Shown here: positions 34,708-46,388 of the stretch, one piece after another
Layout of the letters: each line of letters starts with the position of its first letter
Position numbering within the stretch: position 1 is the stretch's first letter
Assembly: GCF_002878395.1 (NCBI RefSeq)
Contig: NC_061118.1
Span: forward strand, 4,019,651-4,083,650
DNA: 64,000 bases
From: Capsicum annuum
Lineage: Eukaryota; Streptophyta; Magnoliopsida; Solanales; Solanaceae
Direction of reading: 5' to 3'
The notes under the pieces: model-generated
The model's input: the letters and a program-made list of their open reading frames with translations, nothing else
Told to the model about the DNA's origin: nothing
The model's database searches: none
Made by a program: the position numbers and the translations under genes

Positions 34708-37273
34708 TGTAATACCCCGTATTTCTACCTAACTTAAAGTCATCCCAAGAATGTTAGAAATTTATTTTGAAAGATGAATCTACTTTTATACATATGGAAT
34801 TTTTAAAATTTTTAATTTTTGTTAAGTGGAAAATTGAATTAGCTTTACAACGATACCAATTTCATCCAAATTCGGTATCGGGATAGAAAGTTATGGCCGA
34901 AATACAGAAGGCAGTCAAAACCGCCCAAGTGGGACGGTGAGAGCTGATGGACCGTCAAGCTAGCGACGAACCATCATCCAAGCCGTCTTAGTGAGGTAGT
35001 AATACCACTTTCTTTCTAAGAGAGATGGCTAAATCCGACAGACCATCAAGCTAGCAATTGACCGTCGCCTAGGCCATCACAAGGGGTCACAGTGAACTCC
35101 CATTCTGCCCAGGTGCGACCATTAGAACCGACGAATCATCGACCTAGCGATGGACCGTCGCACCCACCATCGTACATTCCATTTAGTTATCTTAAACCCC
35201 TTTTTTAAAAGGGTATTTGGGTCTTTTTCACCCGATTTAACCCCTAATTAAACCCGACCATAGCTCATAACTTCATTATTCTTCTACAATAACAAATTAG
35301 GGTTTCTCTCAAGGATCAATTCTCAAGAACAAGAAACCCTAGGTTCTTGATTTCCAAGCCAAGAATTCAAGTTTTTCTCCACCAATCTTCAAGAAATCAC
35401 TCGCCCAGGTATGTCATGTGTTGATTCATGGGTCTTTTTCACCTATGAAGCTCAAGAATCTCTTTTCAAAATACAAGATTTGTGTATTTGTGAATGTTCA
35501 TGTTTCAAATTGAATTGAAATTTATGTTCATCATGTTGTGGGGTTTTTATTCATGTTTTAAAGTACATAGTCCAATGATTGACCCTAGTATATGATGATT
35601 GCATAATAAACATGATAAACCCCCTTCAATTTACAAGTTGATTGATGTATCCATGATTATTAGATGTGTTGGTGATTATATAACCAGAGCATGCTCCCTA
35701 TGTGTTTGATCAAATTCCTATGTGAAAGAAAAGTGTCATACTATTATGATAAGATGAAATCCCTATTTATGTACAAGTTTATGAATATCAAATGTTTTAT
35801 GAAATGCCTTAATCAATGAATTATGGATTATTGATGTTGGTCATATATTCAAGAATGTCATATTTTATCAGTTTCTTCCCATCGAGTCCTGGGGGTACTT
35901 GTACCCAAAAAATATAGCTATGCGCCTAGAGTTAGTGTCATGTTTTCACGATATCCTCAGTCAAGCCATGATCCATAGAATTCAGTCAGTCATGTGGCTC
36001 CGGAAAGCTCAGTAATTGAGTAATATTAGTACTATTCTATCAGTCGATGGAAATTAGTTAATTTAGTCTAGTTCAGTTCAGTAACCCATGTTCAGTGTCT
36101 ATTCAGATGGGTTAGGAATTAGCACCGAGTGAACCCAAAGATGGGAACTTACCTGGTATAGAAAGGTGTGATTCTCAGAAGAAATCCTTGTGTTTTGGAA
36201 CTACATACCCAGCGTAGGTTGAGACATTATAGCCTTTTAAATGGGGGTAGATAAGGTGGATTAACCTGTTATATGAGTGTTCCCACCGTACTCACTAGAT
36301 TTACCTGTTATATGAGGGTTACTCACAGATTATCCTTACTAGTGGCGCGGTATTGACACCCTTCTAATTGGGGTTACATATTGGACCCCAACTCAGCCAT
36401 AATGGTATATTAGGGGCATATGGGTTAGATGAATAATTCTCATAATTTCATATTACAGAATCAGGACTGTCAGATACAGTCATTCAGTCTCAATATTAGA
36501 ACTCAGATAGTTCTATAGAATTCAGGACTGTCATATACAGTCAACTCAAAACAGTATGGAACTCAGCTAGTACCATCAGAAACTAGACTATTAGATATAG
36601 TCACTCAGTATCAGTTATTTCAGTTATATAGATATTAGTATCTCATGTTATCAGTACTCAGACTCAGTAATCATGTCATCAAAAACTCAGTTATAGTTAT
36701 TATGTTGTCATGCATGGATTCTTACATTCATGTTATGCAGTCAGTTAGTATAGTTCATGCATGTGAACCCTTTTGCATTCATCCTATCTCACATGCATAC
36801 TAGTACATTCAAATGTACTGACGCATTTGCGCTATAGTGCTTTATACCATAGGTTCAGAAGTACAAGCTCCAGAGCATCAGTAGCATTCCAGTCTCAGTA
36901 GTCAGAGTTAGAAGTAAGTCCTTATCTTTCGAGGACATAACCATTACTTTATTATCTCATTAATTAATTTATTAGTTGGAGTTAGTTGGGGATATATCCC
37001 ATCAACTCCTTATTCAGACAGTCATATTTTAGAGGTTTTCAGACTACAGTATGTTTTGATAGTTTTGTTTTAGGTATTTATACCCCATCCCAGATGTTAT
37101 ATCCTATGGTGATTTATCAGTTTTGAACCTTATGGCCTTTCAGTTCATGTTTCCATATTTATACAATATGTTATGCGGTGTTCAGGCACAGATATCAGTC
37201 ATGGGTTAGCTTGTGGTCCTTCGGGGTCATGGGCACCGTGTAGCATTCCGGGTACCAGATTTGGGGCGTTACA
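34708..37273 (+). repeat. Element 4 5' LTR
   Basis: 2,566 bp, TGTAATACCCCG to ggcgttaca. The 3' LTR has the same length by these boundaries. About 210-460 bp from the start is a cluster of GATGGACCGTCG / CGACGGTCCATC-type motifs in three imperfect repeats (about 34914-35170). The downstream part contains many short cag/tcag-rich stretches (actcagt, cagtcat). Confidence 0.93.
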
Positions 37274-37277
37274 AACT

Positions 37278-37290
37278 TGGTATCAAAGCC
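37278..37290 (+). promoter_or_regulatory. Element 4 primer-binding site (initiator Met-tRNA)
   Basis: TGGTATCAAAGCC lies after a four-base spacer (aact). It differs from the standard initiator Met-tRNA complement TGGTATCAGAGCC by one G-to-A change. Confidence 0.9.
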
Positions 37291-37310
37291 TAAAGTTCAA
37301 TAAAGTCCTA

Positions 37311-37405
37311 GGAAGTCTGAAAGCCACATCTAGTAGAGTCTTGTACATGGGTGTGTAGCGCACCATATTTATGTGCAGGAGGCTATAAGATGTTTTAGGA
37401 ACAGT
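37311..37405 (+). promoter_or_regulatory. Conserved leader block of element 4
   Basis: aggaagtctgaaagccacat, tagtagagtcttgtacatgg, gtgtgtagcgcaccatattt, atgtgcaggaggctataaga. It matches the minus-strand leader of element 5 (53876-53972) nearly base for base, and those of elements 1 and 2 more loosely. GCAC and GTGC around catatttat could pair as a small hairpin. A packaging or dimerisation role is inference. Confidence 0.6.
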
Positions 37406-37501
37406 TTCCCTTCTTTCAGTATTCATGTCATTCCAGTAAGCATAATCTCTAGTTAATCCCTTAATCTGGTCTAATCTGTTTACCCCTTTCTTTTATAGAA
37501 C

Positions 37502-38650
37502 ATGCCTCTTAAAAGAAGAAATGAGAATCAGCCAACCCCTCAGCCCGAAGAACCTTTAGGAGAATATGTTTCTCATGTAGAGTTCAGAGCTGTATTCACT
37601 ACTTTTGCTCAGTCAGTTACTGCTCAAAATGAATGACCAGCTATCATTCCGGCCATACCAGTGGCCAATTCAGCTGCAGCTCGAATGAATTCTCCATTCT
37701 TTCTTAGGTTTAAGTTAGATGAGGACCCTTAGGATTCATCAATTAGGTTCAAAATGTTACTGACATCATAGGGGTTACTCCTAGTGAGAGCACTGAGCTA
37801 GCTACATGTCAGTTGTAGGATGTTGCTCACATATGGTTCAAGCAGTGGAAGTCAGAAAGGCCAGATGATGCAGGGCCTATTGAGTGGGAGGAGTTTGTCA
37901 CCGCATTCTTAGATAGATTCTTTCCCCAAGAGCTGAGAAAGGATAAGGTGCAAGAATTTATCAATCTTAGATAGGGAAACATGACGGTTAAAGAGTATTC
38001 TCTTAAGTTTACTCAATTAGCCAAATATGCTCTTCATGTGGTTGCAGATAGTAGGGCCAAGATGAGTAAGTTTGTTTCTGAGGTGAACGATAGTGTGGAC
38101 AATGAGTGTAGGTCTACTATGTTGAATAGTGACATAACTTTAGCCATGCTTATGACTCATACTGAGCAGATAGAGGACCAAAATATTAAGGTGATGGAGA
38201 AGCAGAATAAGAGAGCAAGGATAGGTAGTTTCAACTTTTCTTAGCCTAAGTCAAAGGGAGAAAATTATTCTCAGTTTTGTCCTAAGTCATTAGTTCCAGC
38301 TCCTTCTTCAACTAGTGCTCCATCTCCTAAGTTCAGGGACAGTAACAAAGATAAAGAGCCAGGCTCTAAGACTCAGAGAAGTATTATCTGTGCCCGCACA
38401 TATCCTCTTTCCAGACTTGTGGTAAGTACCATCGAGGTATTTGTAGAGCTGGCAGTGGTATTTGTTTTGGATGTGTCAAGCCAGGACACAGAGTCAGAGA
38501 CTATCCTCAGCTAGGTCCTCAGGGTCAGCAGAATCATTCCTCAGCTCAGTTCAGTTTCCTAAATCAGTAGGGTACCACTTTAAGTGCTATTAGTAGGCAA
38601 CACCCAAACAGACTCTATGCTCTCCTATCTTAGCAAGATCAGAAAAATTC
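37502..38650 (+). pseudogene. Element 4 gag (remnant)
   Basis: The start is ATG 37502 (MPLKRRNENQPTPQPEEP), the first ATG after the leader and in the right frame. The core keeps NMTVKEYSLKFTQLAKYAL and the segment to about 38200. The zinc knuckle at about 38463-38507 reads CFGCVKPGHRVRDYPQ, so the last Cys of CCHC is Tyr. In-frame stops at 37730 (DP-stop), 37972 (NLR-stop-GN) and 38242 (FS-stop-PKS) are TAG at positions where relatives have Gln. A TGA at about 37635 also breaks it. Confidence 0.88.
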
Positions 38651-39060
38651 TCCTGATATGGCTACTAGTACATTATAGATCTTTCACTTGCATGTTTGTG
38701 TTTTGCTATATCCAGGAGTTTCTTTGTCTTTTGTTACTCCATATATAGCAGGCGATCTCAAAATCAGTCCCAAAATTCTAGTAGAGCCCTTTTCAGTTTC
38801 TACCCCAGCGGATAAAACTATCATAGCCCGATGGGTATACAGGAACTTCCTAGTTATGATATTTCAGAAAGTTATCTCAGTAGATTTAGTCAAATTAGAG
38901 ATAACTAATTTTGATGTCATTATCAGCATAGATTGGCTTCATTCCTGCTATACCACAGTCGACTGCAGAAATAGAATAGTCCAGTTTTAGTTTCCAAATG
39001 AACCTCTCCTAGAGTGGAGGGGTAGCACTTCAGCTTTCAGAGGTTAGCTTTTTGCCTACC
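38651..39060 (+). pseudogene. Element 4 aspartic protease (remnant)
   Basis: The active-site segment reads LLYPGVSLSFVTPYIAGDL (38703 on). The catalytic Asp is replaced by Tyr (codon 38709-38711), which by itself abolishes the family's activity. It continues ARWVYRNF, VDLVKLEITNFDVIISIDWL. TAG for Gln occurs just before it (about 38675) and in VQF-stop-FPNE (about 38987). Confidence 0.88.
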
Positions 39061-40500
39061 TTAAGGCAAGGAAAATGATATCTAGAGGATGTGTCTATCA
39101 TCTTGTTCAAGTTAAGGACACTAGTTTAGAAACTCCAAGTCTTAAATTAGTCCCAGTCATGAATGGATATTTAGATGTATTTCCCAAAAATCTTCCAGGA
39201 ATTCCTCCCAAAAGGGAAATAGACTTCGACACTAATCTTTTTCCAGATACTCAGCCTATATCTATTTCACCATACAGAATAACACTAGCAGAACTCAAAG
39301 AATTGAAAGATCAATCAAAGGATCTCTTAGATAAGGGATTCATCAGACCTAGTGTGTCCTCGTGGGGTGCACCAGTCTTATTCATGCACAAAAAAGACGG
39401 TTCTCTCAGAATATGCATAGATTACCATTAGCTCAATAAAGTCACAATCAAGAACAAGTATCCACTTCCCAGAATTGATGACTTATTTGACCTACTTAAG
39501 GGTGACAGTTATTTCTCTAAGATAGACCTCAAATTCGGCTATCATCAGCTCAGAGTCAGAGAATATGACATTCCAAAAATAGCCTTCCATACTCAGTATG
39601 GTCACTTCGAATTCTTGGTCATGTCCTTTGGTCTTACTAATTCCCTAGCCGCTTTCATGGACTTGATGAACCGGGTGTTCAAACAGTACTTGGATATGTT
39701 TGTTATAGTCTTCATAGAGGATATTTGGTCTATTCCCGTAGTGAGCATGATCATGCAAACCATCTCAAAATTGTACTTCTGACTCTCAGAGATAATCAAA
39801 TATGTGCCAAATTCAGCAAGTGCAAATTTTTGCTAAGGTCAGTAGCATTCCTTGGTCATATCATTTTTGGTGATGGTATTAGATTTGATCCTCAAAAGAC
39901 CAAAGTATTAAGAAACTAGACCAGACCTGTCTCTCCATCAGATATTAGGAGTTTCTTGGGTTTGGCTAGCTATTACAGGCAGTTTGTTGAGGAATTTTCT
40001 TCTATTGCATCCCCTATGTCCAGATTGACTTAGAAGAAGGTCAAGTTTTAGTGGTCAGATCCTTGCGAGAAGAGTTTTTAGAAATTGAAGAATCGACTCA
40101 CATCAGCTTCAGTCTTAGCTCTTCCAAATGGCTCATATAGGTTCGTAGTGTATTATGATGCATCCAGAGTAGGTTTGGGTTGTATCCTCATGCAGCATGG
40201 TAAGGTCATAGCCTACGCCTCCAGACAACTTAAACCCCATATGAAGAGTTATCCTACTTATGATCTTGAGCTAGCAACCATAGTTTTGGCCTTAAAGATT
40301 TAGAGGCATTACTTGTGTGGTGTTCATGTAGATGTGTTCACAGATCATAAGAGCCTTCAGTATGTCTTTTCTCAGAAAGATCTCAATCTTCTTCAAAAAA
40401 GGTGGTTAGAGCTCTTGAAAGACTAAGACATGAGTGTCCTTTATCATCCGAGCAAGGCCAACATAGTGACCGATGCTCTCAGTAGACTGTCTATGGGTAA
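39061..40500 (+). pseudogene. Element 4 reverse transcriptase and RNase H (remnant)
   Basis: A 118-codon frame (39075-39431) carries RGCVYHLVQVKDTS, DLPG-like NLPGIPPKREID, ELKELKDQSKDLLDKGFIRP and RICIDYH-stop. The next part has [17 protein letters not shown] text. The catalytic box is FIED at 39711-39722 (first Asp to Glu) and a one-base loss follows at about 39726. Thumb: CAKFSKCKFLL, VAFLGHI. RNase [21 protein letters not shown] (40152 on), YDLELA and TDHKSLQ hold the acidic residues. TAG replaces CAG three times between about 40030 and 40082, and TAG replaces the TGG of KIWRHY at about 40302. Confidence 0.9.
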
Positions 40501-41525
40501 TGTTGCTCATGTTAAAGATAGTAAGAAGAATCTAGCTCAGGAAGTCCATCAGCTTTCCAGTCCATACCTCTTAATTAGCTAAGTATTATGCCAAACTCTA
40601 CATCAGATAGTTGGTCAGATTATATGGTGTTCTGTTATCTATTATCTCAGACAGAGGTACCCAGTTTACCTCTTATTTCTAGAAAGTATTCTAAAAGGGT
40701 CTTGGTACCCAAGTTCATCTCAATACATGTTTTCATCCACAGATAGATGGTCAAGCAGAAAGGACCATTCATACTTTAGAAGATATGCTGCGAGTGTGTA
40801 CAACTGATTTCAAGGGTAGTTGGGATGGTAACTTGCCTTTGATTGAGTCTGCATACAACAACTGCTATTATTTTAGTATTTGAATGGCTCCATTCAAAGC
40901 TCTATATGGTAGGAGGTGTAAATATTCTGTTGATTGGTTTAAAGTTAGTGAGGCCTCAGTTATAGGGCCTGACTTAGTATTTGATGCCTTAGAAAAAGTC
41001 TAGTTAATTAGAGAAAGACTCTGGGCTGCTCAGAGCCAACATAAGTCTTATGCAGATGTTCGTAGAAAGGATCTCAAGTTCGAGATTGGTGACTATGTCA
41101 ATCTAAAGATATCTCCCATGAAAGGGGTGAAGCGGTTCAGCAAGAAGGGAAAGCTCAGTCCCAAATATATCTGTCCCTTTAAAATTCTCAGTCGTCTTGG
41201 CAAGGTAGCCTATGAGCTAGAATTTCCTTCAGATCTAGCCTTCGTTCATCCAGTCTTCCATATCTCTCTTCTCAAGAAATGCATAGGTGACCTGGCAGTC
41301 GTAGTCCCTATTCATAGCATAGATGTTCAGAACAACCTCTCTTATGAAGAGATTCCAATCAAAATTCTTGACTACTAGACTTGTAGACTGGGGAACAAAG
41401 AAGTCTCTTTAGTAAAATTTGTTTGGCGAAATTAGCCTATTGAGGGAGATAATTGGGAAGCAGAAGCAGACATGCAGACCAAGTATCCTCATCTCTTCTC
41501 TGGAAACTCAAATCTAGCTCAAGGT
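40501..41525 (+). pseudogene. Element 4 integrase, N-terminal half deleted, with chromodomain-like tail
   Basis: After QEVHQLSS (about 40558) the sequence jumps to the middle of the integrase core (AKLYIR-stop-LVRLYGV, LSIISDRGTQFTSYF-stop). The HHCC zinc domain and the first catalytic Asp are therefore missing, a deletion of several hundred bases relative to elements 1-3. The second Asp (IISD) remains; the Glu segment reads APFKALYGRRC, with Lys for Glu. The C-terminus is intact over 86 codons (41118-41378): FSKKGKLSPKYI, FVHPVFHISLLKKCIGD, SYEEIPIKILDY. The tail FVWRN-stop-PIEGDNWEAEADM is the chromodomain-like motif. Confidence 0.88.
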
Positions 41526-41897
41526 AACAGTTATTCTTAAGCTTTTCAGTTTCATGTTCAGTTTTCAGTGACAAGCTTGGTATCCATTTCATGTTTAGAA
41601 TTTCATTATCAACTTGGTATTAAATACCATTGAATATTCAGTCATGCATTCATGTATCAGTTCAGTCAAATAATTATGCATCATATATGCATTCTCATTA
41701 TGAGGACCTTAATTCATCAGAACACTCAGTCATGTATTAATGAATCAGTTACACATGCATCAGATACGTATGTCCAGTATGTATATTTAGTTATCAGTCA
41801 TGTCTGTCATGAGATCATGTTCCCGTTATTCATGTTCAATATGTACGTTAGTTTATCTTCTCCCCTCTCTCTCAATCTCATTTGAGGATGAATGTTC

Positions 41898-41912
41898 TCA
41901 AGGGGGAGATAT
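41898..41912 (+). promoter_or_regulatory. Element 4 polypurine tract
   Basis: The run caagggggagatat directly precedes the 3' LTR start TGTAATACC. Confidence 0.88.
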
Positions 41913-44478
41913 TGTAATACCTCGTACTTCTACCTAGCTTAAAGTCATCCCAAGAATATTAGAAATTTTCTTTGAAAGATGAATTCACTTTTATACACGT
42001 GGAAGTTTTGAGATTTTAACTTTTTGTTAAGTGGGAAACTAAATTATCTTTCTAACGATACCAATTTCATCCAAATCAAGTATTAGAGTATAAAATTATG
42101 ACCGAAATACAGAAGGCAGTCAAAATCGCCTAAGTGCAACAACGAGAGCCGATGGACCGTCGAGCTAACAATGGACTGTCGCCCAAGCCATCGCAGTGAG
42201 GTAGTGAGACCACCTTTTGTCGAAGAGCGACAGCTCAGTCTGACAAACCTTCGAGTTGGCGACGGGCCGTCGCTCAGGCCGTCACAAGGGAGACAGTGAA
42301 CCCCCATTCTACCCAAGTGCGATGATCAAGACTAACGGATCATCGACCCAGCGATGGACCATCGCACCCACCATCGCATATTCCGTTCAGTTATTTTAAA
42401 GTCACTTTTAAAAGGGTATTTGGGTCTTTTTCATCCAATTTAACCCCTAATTACACCCGACCATAGCTCATAACTTCATTATTTTTCTACAAAAATAAAT
42501 TAGGATTTCTTTCAAGGATCAATTCCCAAGAACAACAAACCCTAGGTGATTGATTTTCAAGCCAAGAATTTAAGTTTTCCTCCACCAATTTTTAAGAAAT
42601 CACTCACCCAGGTATGTCATTTGTTCATTCATGGGTCTCTTTCACCCATGAAGCTCAAGAATCTCTTTTCAAAATATAAGATTTGTGTCTTTGTGAATGT
42701 TCATATTTCAAATTGAATTGAAATTTATGTTCATGATGTTGTGAGGTTTTGATTCATGTTTTAAAGTACATATTCCAATGATTGACCCTAGTATATGATG
42801 ATTTGCATAATAACCATGATAAAGTCCCTTCAATTTACAAGTTGATTGATGTATCCATGATTATTAGATGTGTTGGTGATTATATAACCAAAGCATGCTC
42901 CCCATGTGTTTGATTAAATGCCTATGTGAAAGAAAAGTGTTATACTAGTATGATAAGATGAAATCCCCATTTGTGTACAAGTTTATGCATGTTCAAATAT
43001 TTTATGAAATGCCTTAATCAATGAATTATGGATTATTGATATTGGTCATATATTCAAGAATGTCATGTTTTGCCAGTTTCTTACCATCGAGTCCTAGGGG
43101 TACTTACACCCAAAAATATAGTTGTGTGCCTGGATTTAGTGTTATGTTTTCACGATATCCTTATTCAATCCATGATCCATAGAATTCAATCAGTCATGTG
43201 ACTCAGGGAAGCTCAGTAATCGAGTAATCTCAATACTATTCCATCAGTCAATGAAATTTAGTTAATTCAGTCCAGTTCTGTTCAGTAATCCATGTTCAGT
43301 GTCTATTCAGATGGGAGTAGGAATTAGAACAGAGCAAACCCAAAGATGGGAACTCACCTTGTATATGAGGATGTGATTCTTAGAAGAAATCCTTGTGTTT
43401 CAGAACTATGTAGCCAACATTGGTTAAGACATCACAGCCTATTATAAGAGGGTAGATGAGGTGGTTTAACTTGTAATATGAGGGTTCCCATTGTTCTCAC
43501 TAGAGTTACCCATTATACGATGGTTCCTCACAGATTTTCCTTACCAGTGTCGCGGTATTGGCACCCTTCCAATTGGGTTACAGATTGGACCCCAACTCAG
43601 CCATAATGGTGTATTAGGGGCATGTCGGTTAGATGACTACTTCCCATAATTTTATGTTACAGAATCAGGACTGTCAGATATGATCATTCAGTCTAAGTAT
43701 TAGAAATCAGATAGTTCTATAGAATCCAGGACTATTTGATACAGTCAACTCAGAATAGTATGGAACTCAGCTAGTTCCATCAGAAACTAGACTGTCAGAT
43801 ACAGTCGCTCAGTATCAGTTATGTCAGTTATACAGATATCAGTATCTCATGTTATCAGTACTCAGACTCAGTAATCATGCTATCATGAACTCAGTTATAG
43901 TTATTATGTAGTCATACATGTATTCTCATGTTCATTTGTGCAGTCAGCTAATATAGTTCATGCATGTGAACCCTTTTGCATTTATCCTACCTCACATGCA
44001 TACTAGTACATTCAAACGTAATGATGCATTTGTGCTATGGTGTGTTATACCATAGGTTTAGAAGCACGAGCTCCAGAGCATCTGTAACATTCTAGTCTCA
44101 ACAGTCAGAGTTAGCAGTGAGTCCTCATCTTTCAATGACATGACCATTACGTTATTATCTCATTAATTAATTTATTAGTAGGAGTTAGTTGGGGACATGT
44201 CCCATCAACTCCATTATTCAGACAGTCATGTTTTAGAGGCTTTTAAGACTACAGTATGTTTAGACAATTTTGTTTTGGGTATTTATACCCCATCCCAGAT
44301 GTTATGTGCTATGGTGATTTATCAGTTTTGAATGTTATAGACTTTCAGTTCATGTTTTTGTATTTATATAGTATGTTATGCAGTGTTTGGGTATGGATAT
44401 CAGTCATGGGTTAGCTTGTGGTCCTTCGAGGTTATGAGCACCGTGTAGCGAATCGGGTACTAGATTCGGGGCGTTATA
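41913..44478 (+). repeat. Element 4 3' LTR
   Basis: 2,566 bp, TGTAATACCTCG to ggcgttata. It aligns with the 5' LTR along its full length, including the GGACCGTCG-type motif cluster at about 42118-42380. Many of the differences are transitions. Confidence 0.93.
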
Positions 44479-45622
44479 ATTATATTTCAATTAATCTCAT
44501 TGTAATTACATTATCAACTAAGTGTTTCATCCTGAGTAGAATAATTAATTGACCAATTTTATTTGAAATGATTCAAATTAAATCATTATTAGTAATAACT
44601 ATATTGATTTAACTAAAATTAAAGATGAATTGATGAGTTCACTTACAATTTCAATTAATCTCATAGTAATTACATGATTAACTAAGTTTATTCGTCCTGA
44701 GTAGAGTGATTAATTGACCAATTTTATTTAAAATGATTCAAATTAAGTAATTATTAGTAATAACTAAATTGATTTAACTAGAACTAAAGATGAACTTTCA
44801 ATTTTAATCAATCTCATAGTAATTAAATGATCAACTAAGTGTATTCATCATTAATAGAGTGATCAATTGACCAATTCTATTTGAAATAGATAAAATTAAG
44901 CCATTATTTGTAATAACTAAATTGATTTAACTAAAATTAAAGATGAATTGAAAAGTTCATTAACAATTTCAATTAATCTCATAGTAATTACATGATTAAC
45001 TAAGTGTATTCATCTCGAGGTGAGTGATCAATTGACTAAATTTATTTGAAATGATTCAAATTAAGTCATTATTAGTAATAAATTAATTGATTTTAACTAA
45101 ATTAAATATGAATTGATAAGTTCACATATAATTTCAATTAATTTTATAGTAATTATATGATCAACTAAGTGTATTTGTCATGAGTAGAATGATCAATTGA
45201 CCAATTTTATTTGAAATAACTAAACTTAAGAAATTATTAGTAATAATAAATTGATTTAACTATAATTAAAGATGAATTGATAAGTTTAATTATAATTTAA
45301 ATTAATTTCATAGTAATTACATGATCATCTAAGTATATTCGTCTTGAGTAGAGTGTCAATTGACCAATTTTATTTGAAATGATTCAAATTAAGATATTAT
45401 TAGTAATAACTACATTGATTTAACTAAAATTAAAGATGAATTAATTTTACAATTTCAATTATTCTCATATTAATTACATGATTATCTTAGTGTGTTTGTC
45501 CTGAGTAGAGTGGTCAATTGACCAATTTTATTTGAAATGGTTCAAATTAAGTCATTATTAGTAATCGCTAAATTGATTTAATAATTACAATTTTAATTAA
45601 TCTCATAGTAATTACATGATCA
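44479..45622 (+). repeat. ~165-bp tandem repeat array, main part
   Basis: The anchor ttgacc/ttgact occurs at 44549, 44714, 44867, 45032, 45197, 45360 and 45518, giving spacings of 153-165 bp and about seven units. Each unit runs tttcaattaatctcatagta, attacatgatcaactaagtg, cctgagtagagtgatcaatt, gaccaattttatttgaaatg, attcaaattaagtcattatt, agtaataactaaattgattt, aactaaaattaaagatgaat. Units differ by substitutions and small deletions. Related single copies lie inverted at 57905-58015. Confidence 0.92.
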
Positions 45623-46010
45623 TTTAAGTGTATAACCTATTGCAACAGATTTAACCTGTTGTAACAGATGAGTTATCTATTAAAAATTATCAAACAGATA
45701 TACACATATGTTACAACAGATTGTTCATCTATTGTAACAAATGCTTTATCTGTTTGGTCATTTCCAATAGATGATCAATCTATTGCAACATAGGACTTTT
45801 ATGTTTGGTCATTTCCAATAGATTAAAACTCTGTTGTAATAGATGATCAATCTTTTGTAACAGATGTCTTAATTTGTTTGGTCATTTTTAACATATTACT
45901 AATTTATTACAACAGATGATCAATCTGTTGCAATAGATGTCTTTATCTGCTTGTTCATTTTCAATAGATTACCCATTTGTTGCAACATATGGGTCATTTG
46001 TTATCAATCT
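45623..46010. repeat. CAGATG/CATCTG palindromic minisatellite, middle block
   Basis: Copies of ttgcaacagat, aacagatgatcaatctgttg and ttggtcatttccaatagatg alternate through the block. It is the same family as 33204-34460 and 57590-57825. Confidence 0.85.
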
Positions 46011-46019
46011 ATCTTTAAA

Positions 46020-46388
46020 TTTGTTGTAATAGTAAATAATCTTGTGTTGTTATTTGATTTTAGTCTATGACTTTGCTCTCAACAAACACTTTCTTTCTTG
46101 AAATTGATTTTTTTTTCCACTCCCGAATGCTCAAAAACCTACACTTTTCAACATCTTAAGAAAAAAGAAATAGGCAGAATGAAAAAAATAAGAATAAACT
46201 CAGTCGATCAAATATGGCATTTCTCATTCATTACATATAAAACATTTACAACACTATGTTGATCCGATAAAATAAATTACATATGATAAAAAAAAATACA
46301 TAACCTAATAATAATAATAATAATAATAATTATCAATTAAAAATCCAGTGGGCAGCAGACCCCTCAGCCTTCGAATCTCACGAAGTAC
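46020..46388 (-). pseudogene. 3' part of a minus-strand transcription-unit remnant
   Basis: On the minus strand from 46388 an open frame (VLREIRRLRGLLPTGFLIDN, then a run of Tyr codons from a (TAT)n microsatellite) ends at TAG near 46303. The following DNA is AT-rich, with ttgtaaatgttttatatgta resembling a plant 3' untranslated region. The frame is cut at 46388 by an old LTR and would continue at 56947, where the other half lies. A second frame stops at TGA after about 10 codons, so coding status is uncertain and no family was recognised. Confidence 0.35.

Larger units (their letters stand above)
34708..44478 (+). mobile_element. Element 4: Ty3/gypsy chromovirus-type LTR retrotransposon, structurally near-complete
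   Basis: 9.8 kb, plus strand: 5' LTR 34708-37273, primer site 37278-37290, gag from 37502, protease, reverse transcriptase, RNase H, C-terminal integrase with chromodomain-like tail, polypurine tract, 3' LTR 41913-44478. Flanking 5-mers attac (34703-34707) and attat (44479-44483) are a target duplication with one transition. It sits inside the ~165-bp tandem array. The integrase has lost its N-terminal half, the protease Asp is Tyr and the RT box is FIED, so it cannot encode a working polyprotein. Stops are mainly TAG at CAG positions. Confidence 0.95.

Noticed and set aside
35220..36000. Host gene leader suggested by aaattagggtttctctc and aaaccctag near LTR starts
   Set aside because: The same text recurs at matching positions in all LTR copies of this group (e.g. 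42500 and 47020), so it is retrotransposon leader sequence.
42083..42316. 77-codon minus-strand frame with Ser/Arg/Gly
   Set aside because: It is the antisense of the GGACCGTCG motif cluster of the element 4 LTR; the homologous frame in the 5' LTR is not conserved.
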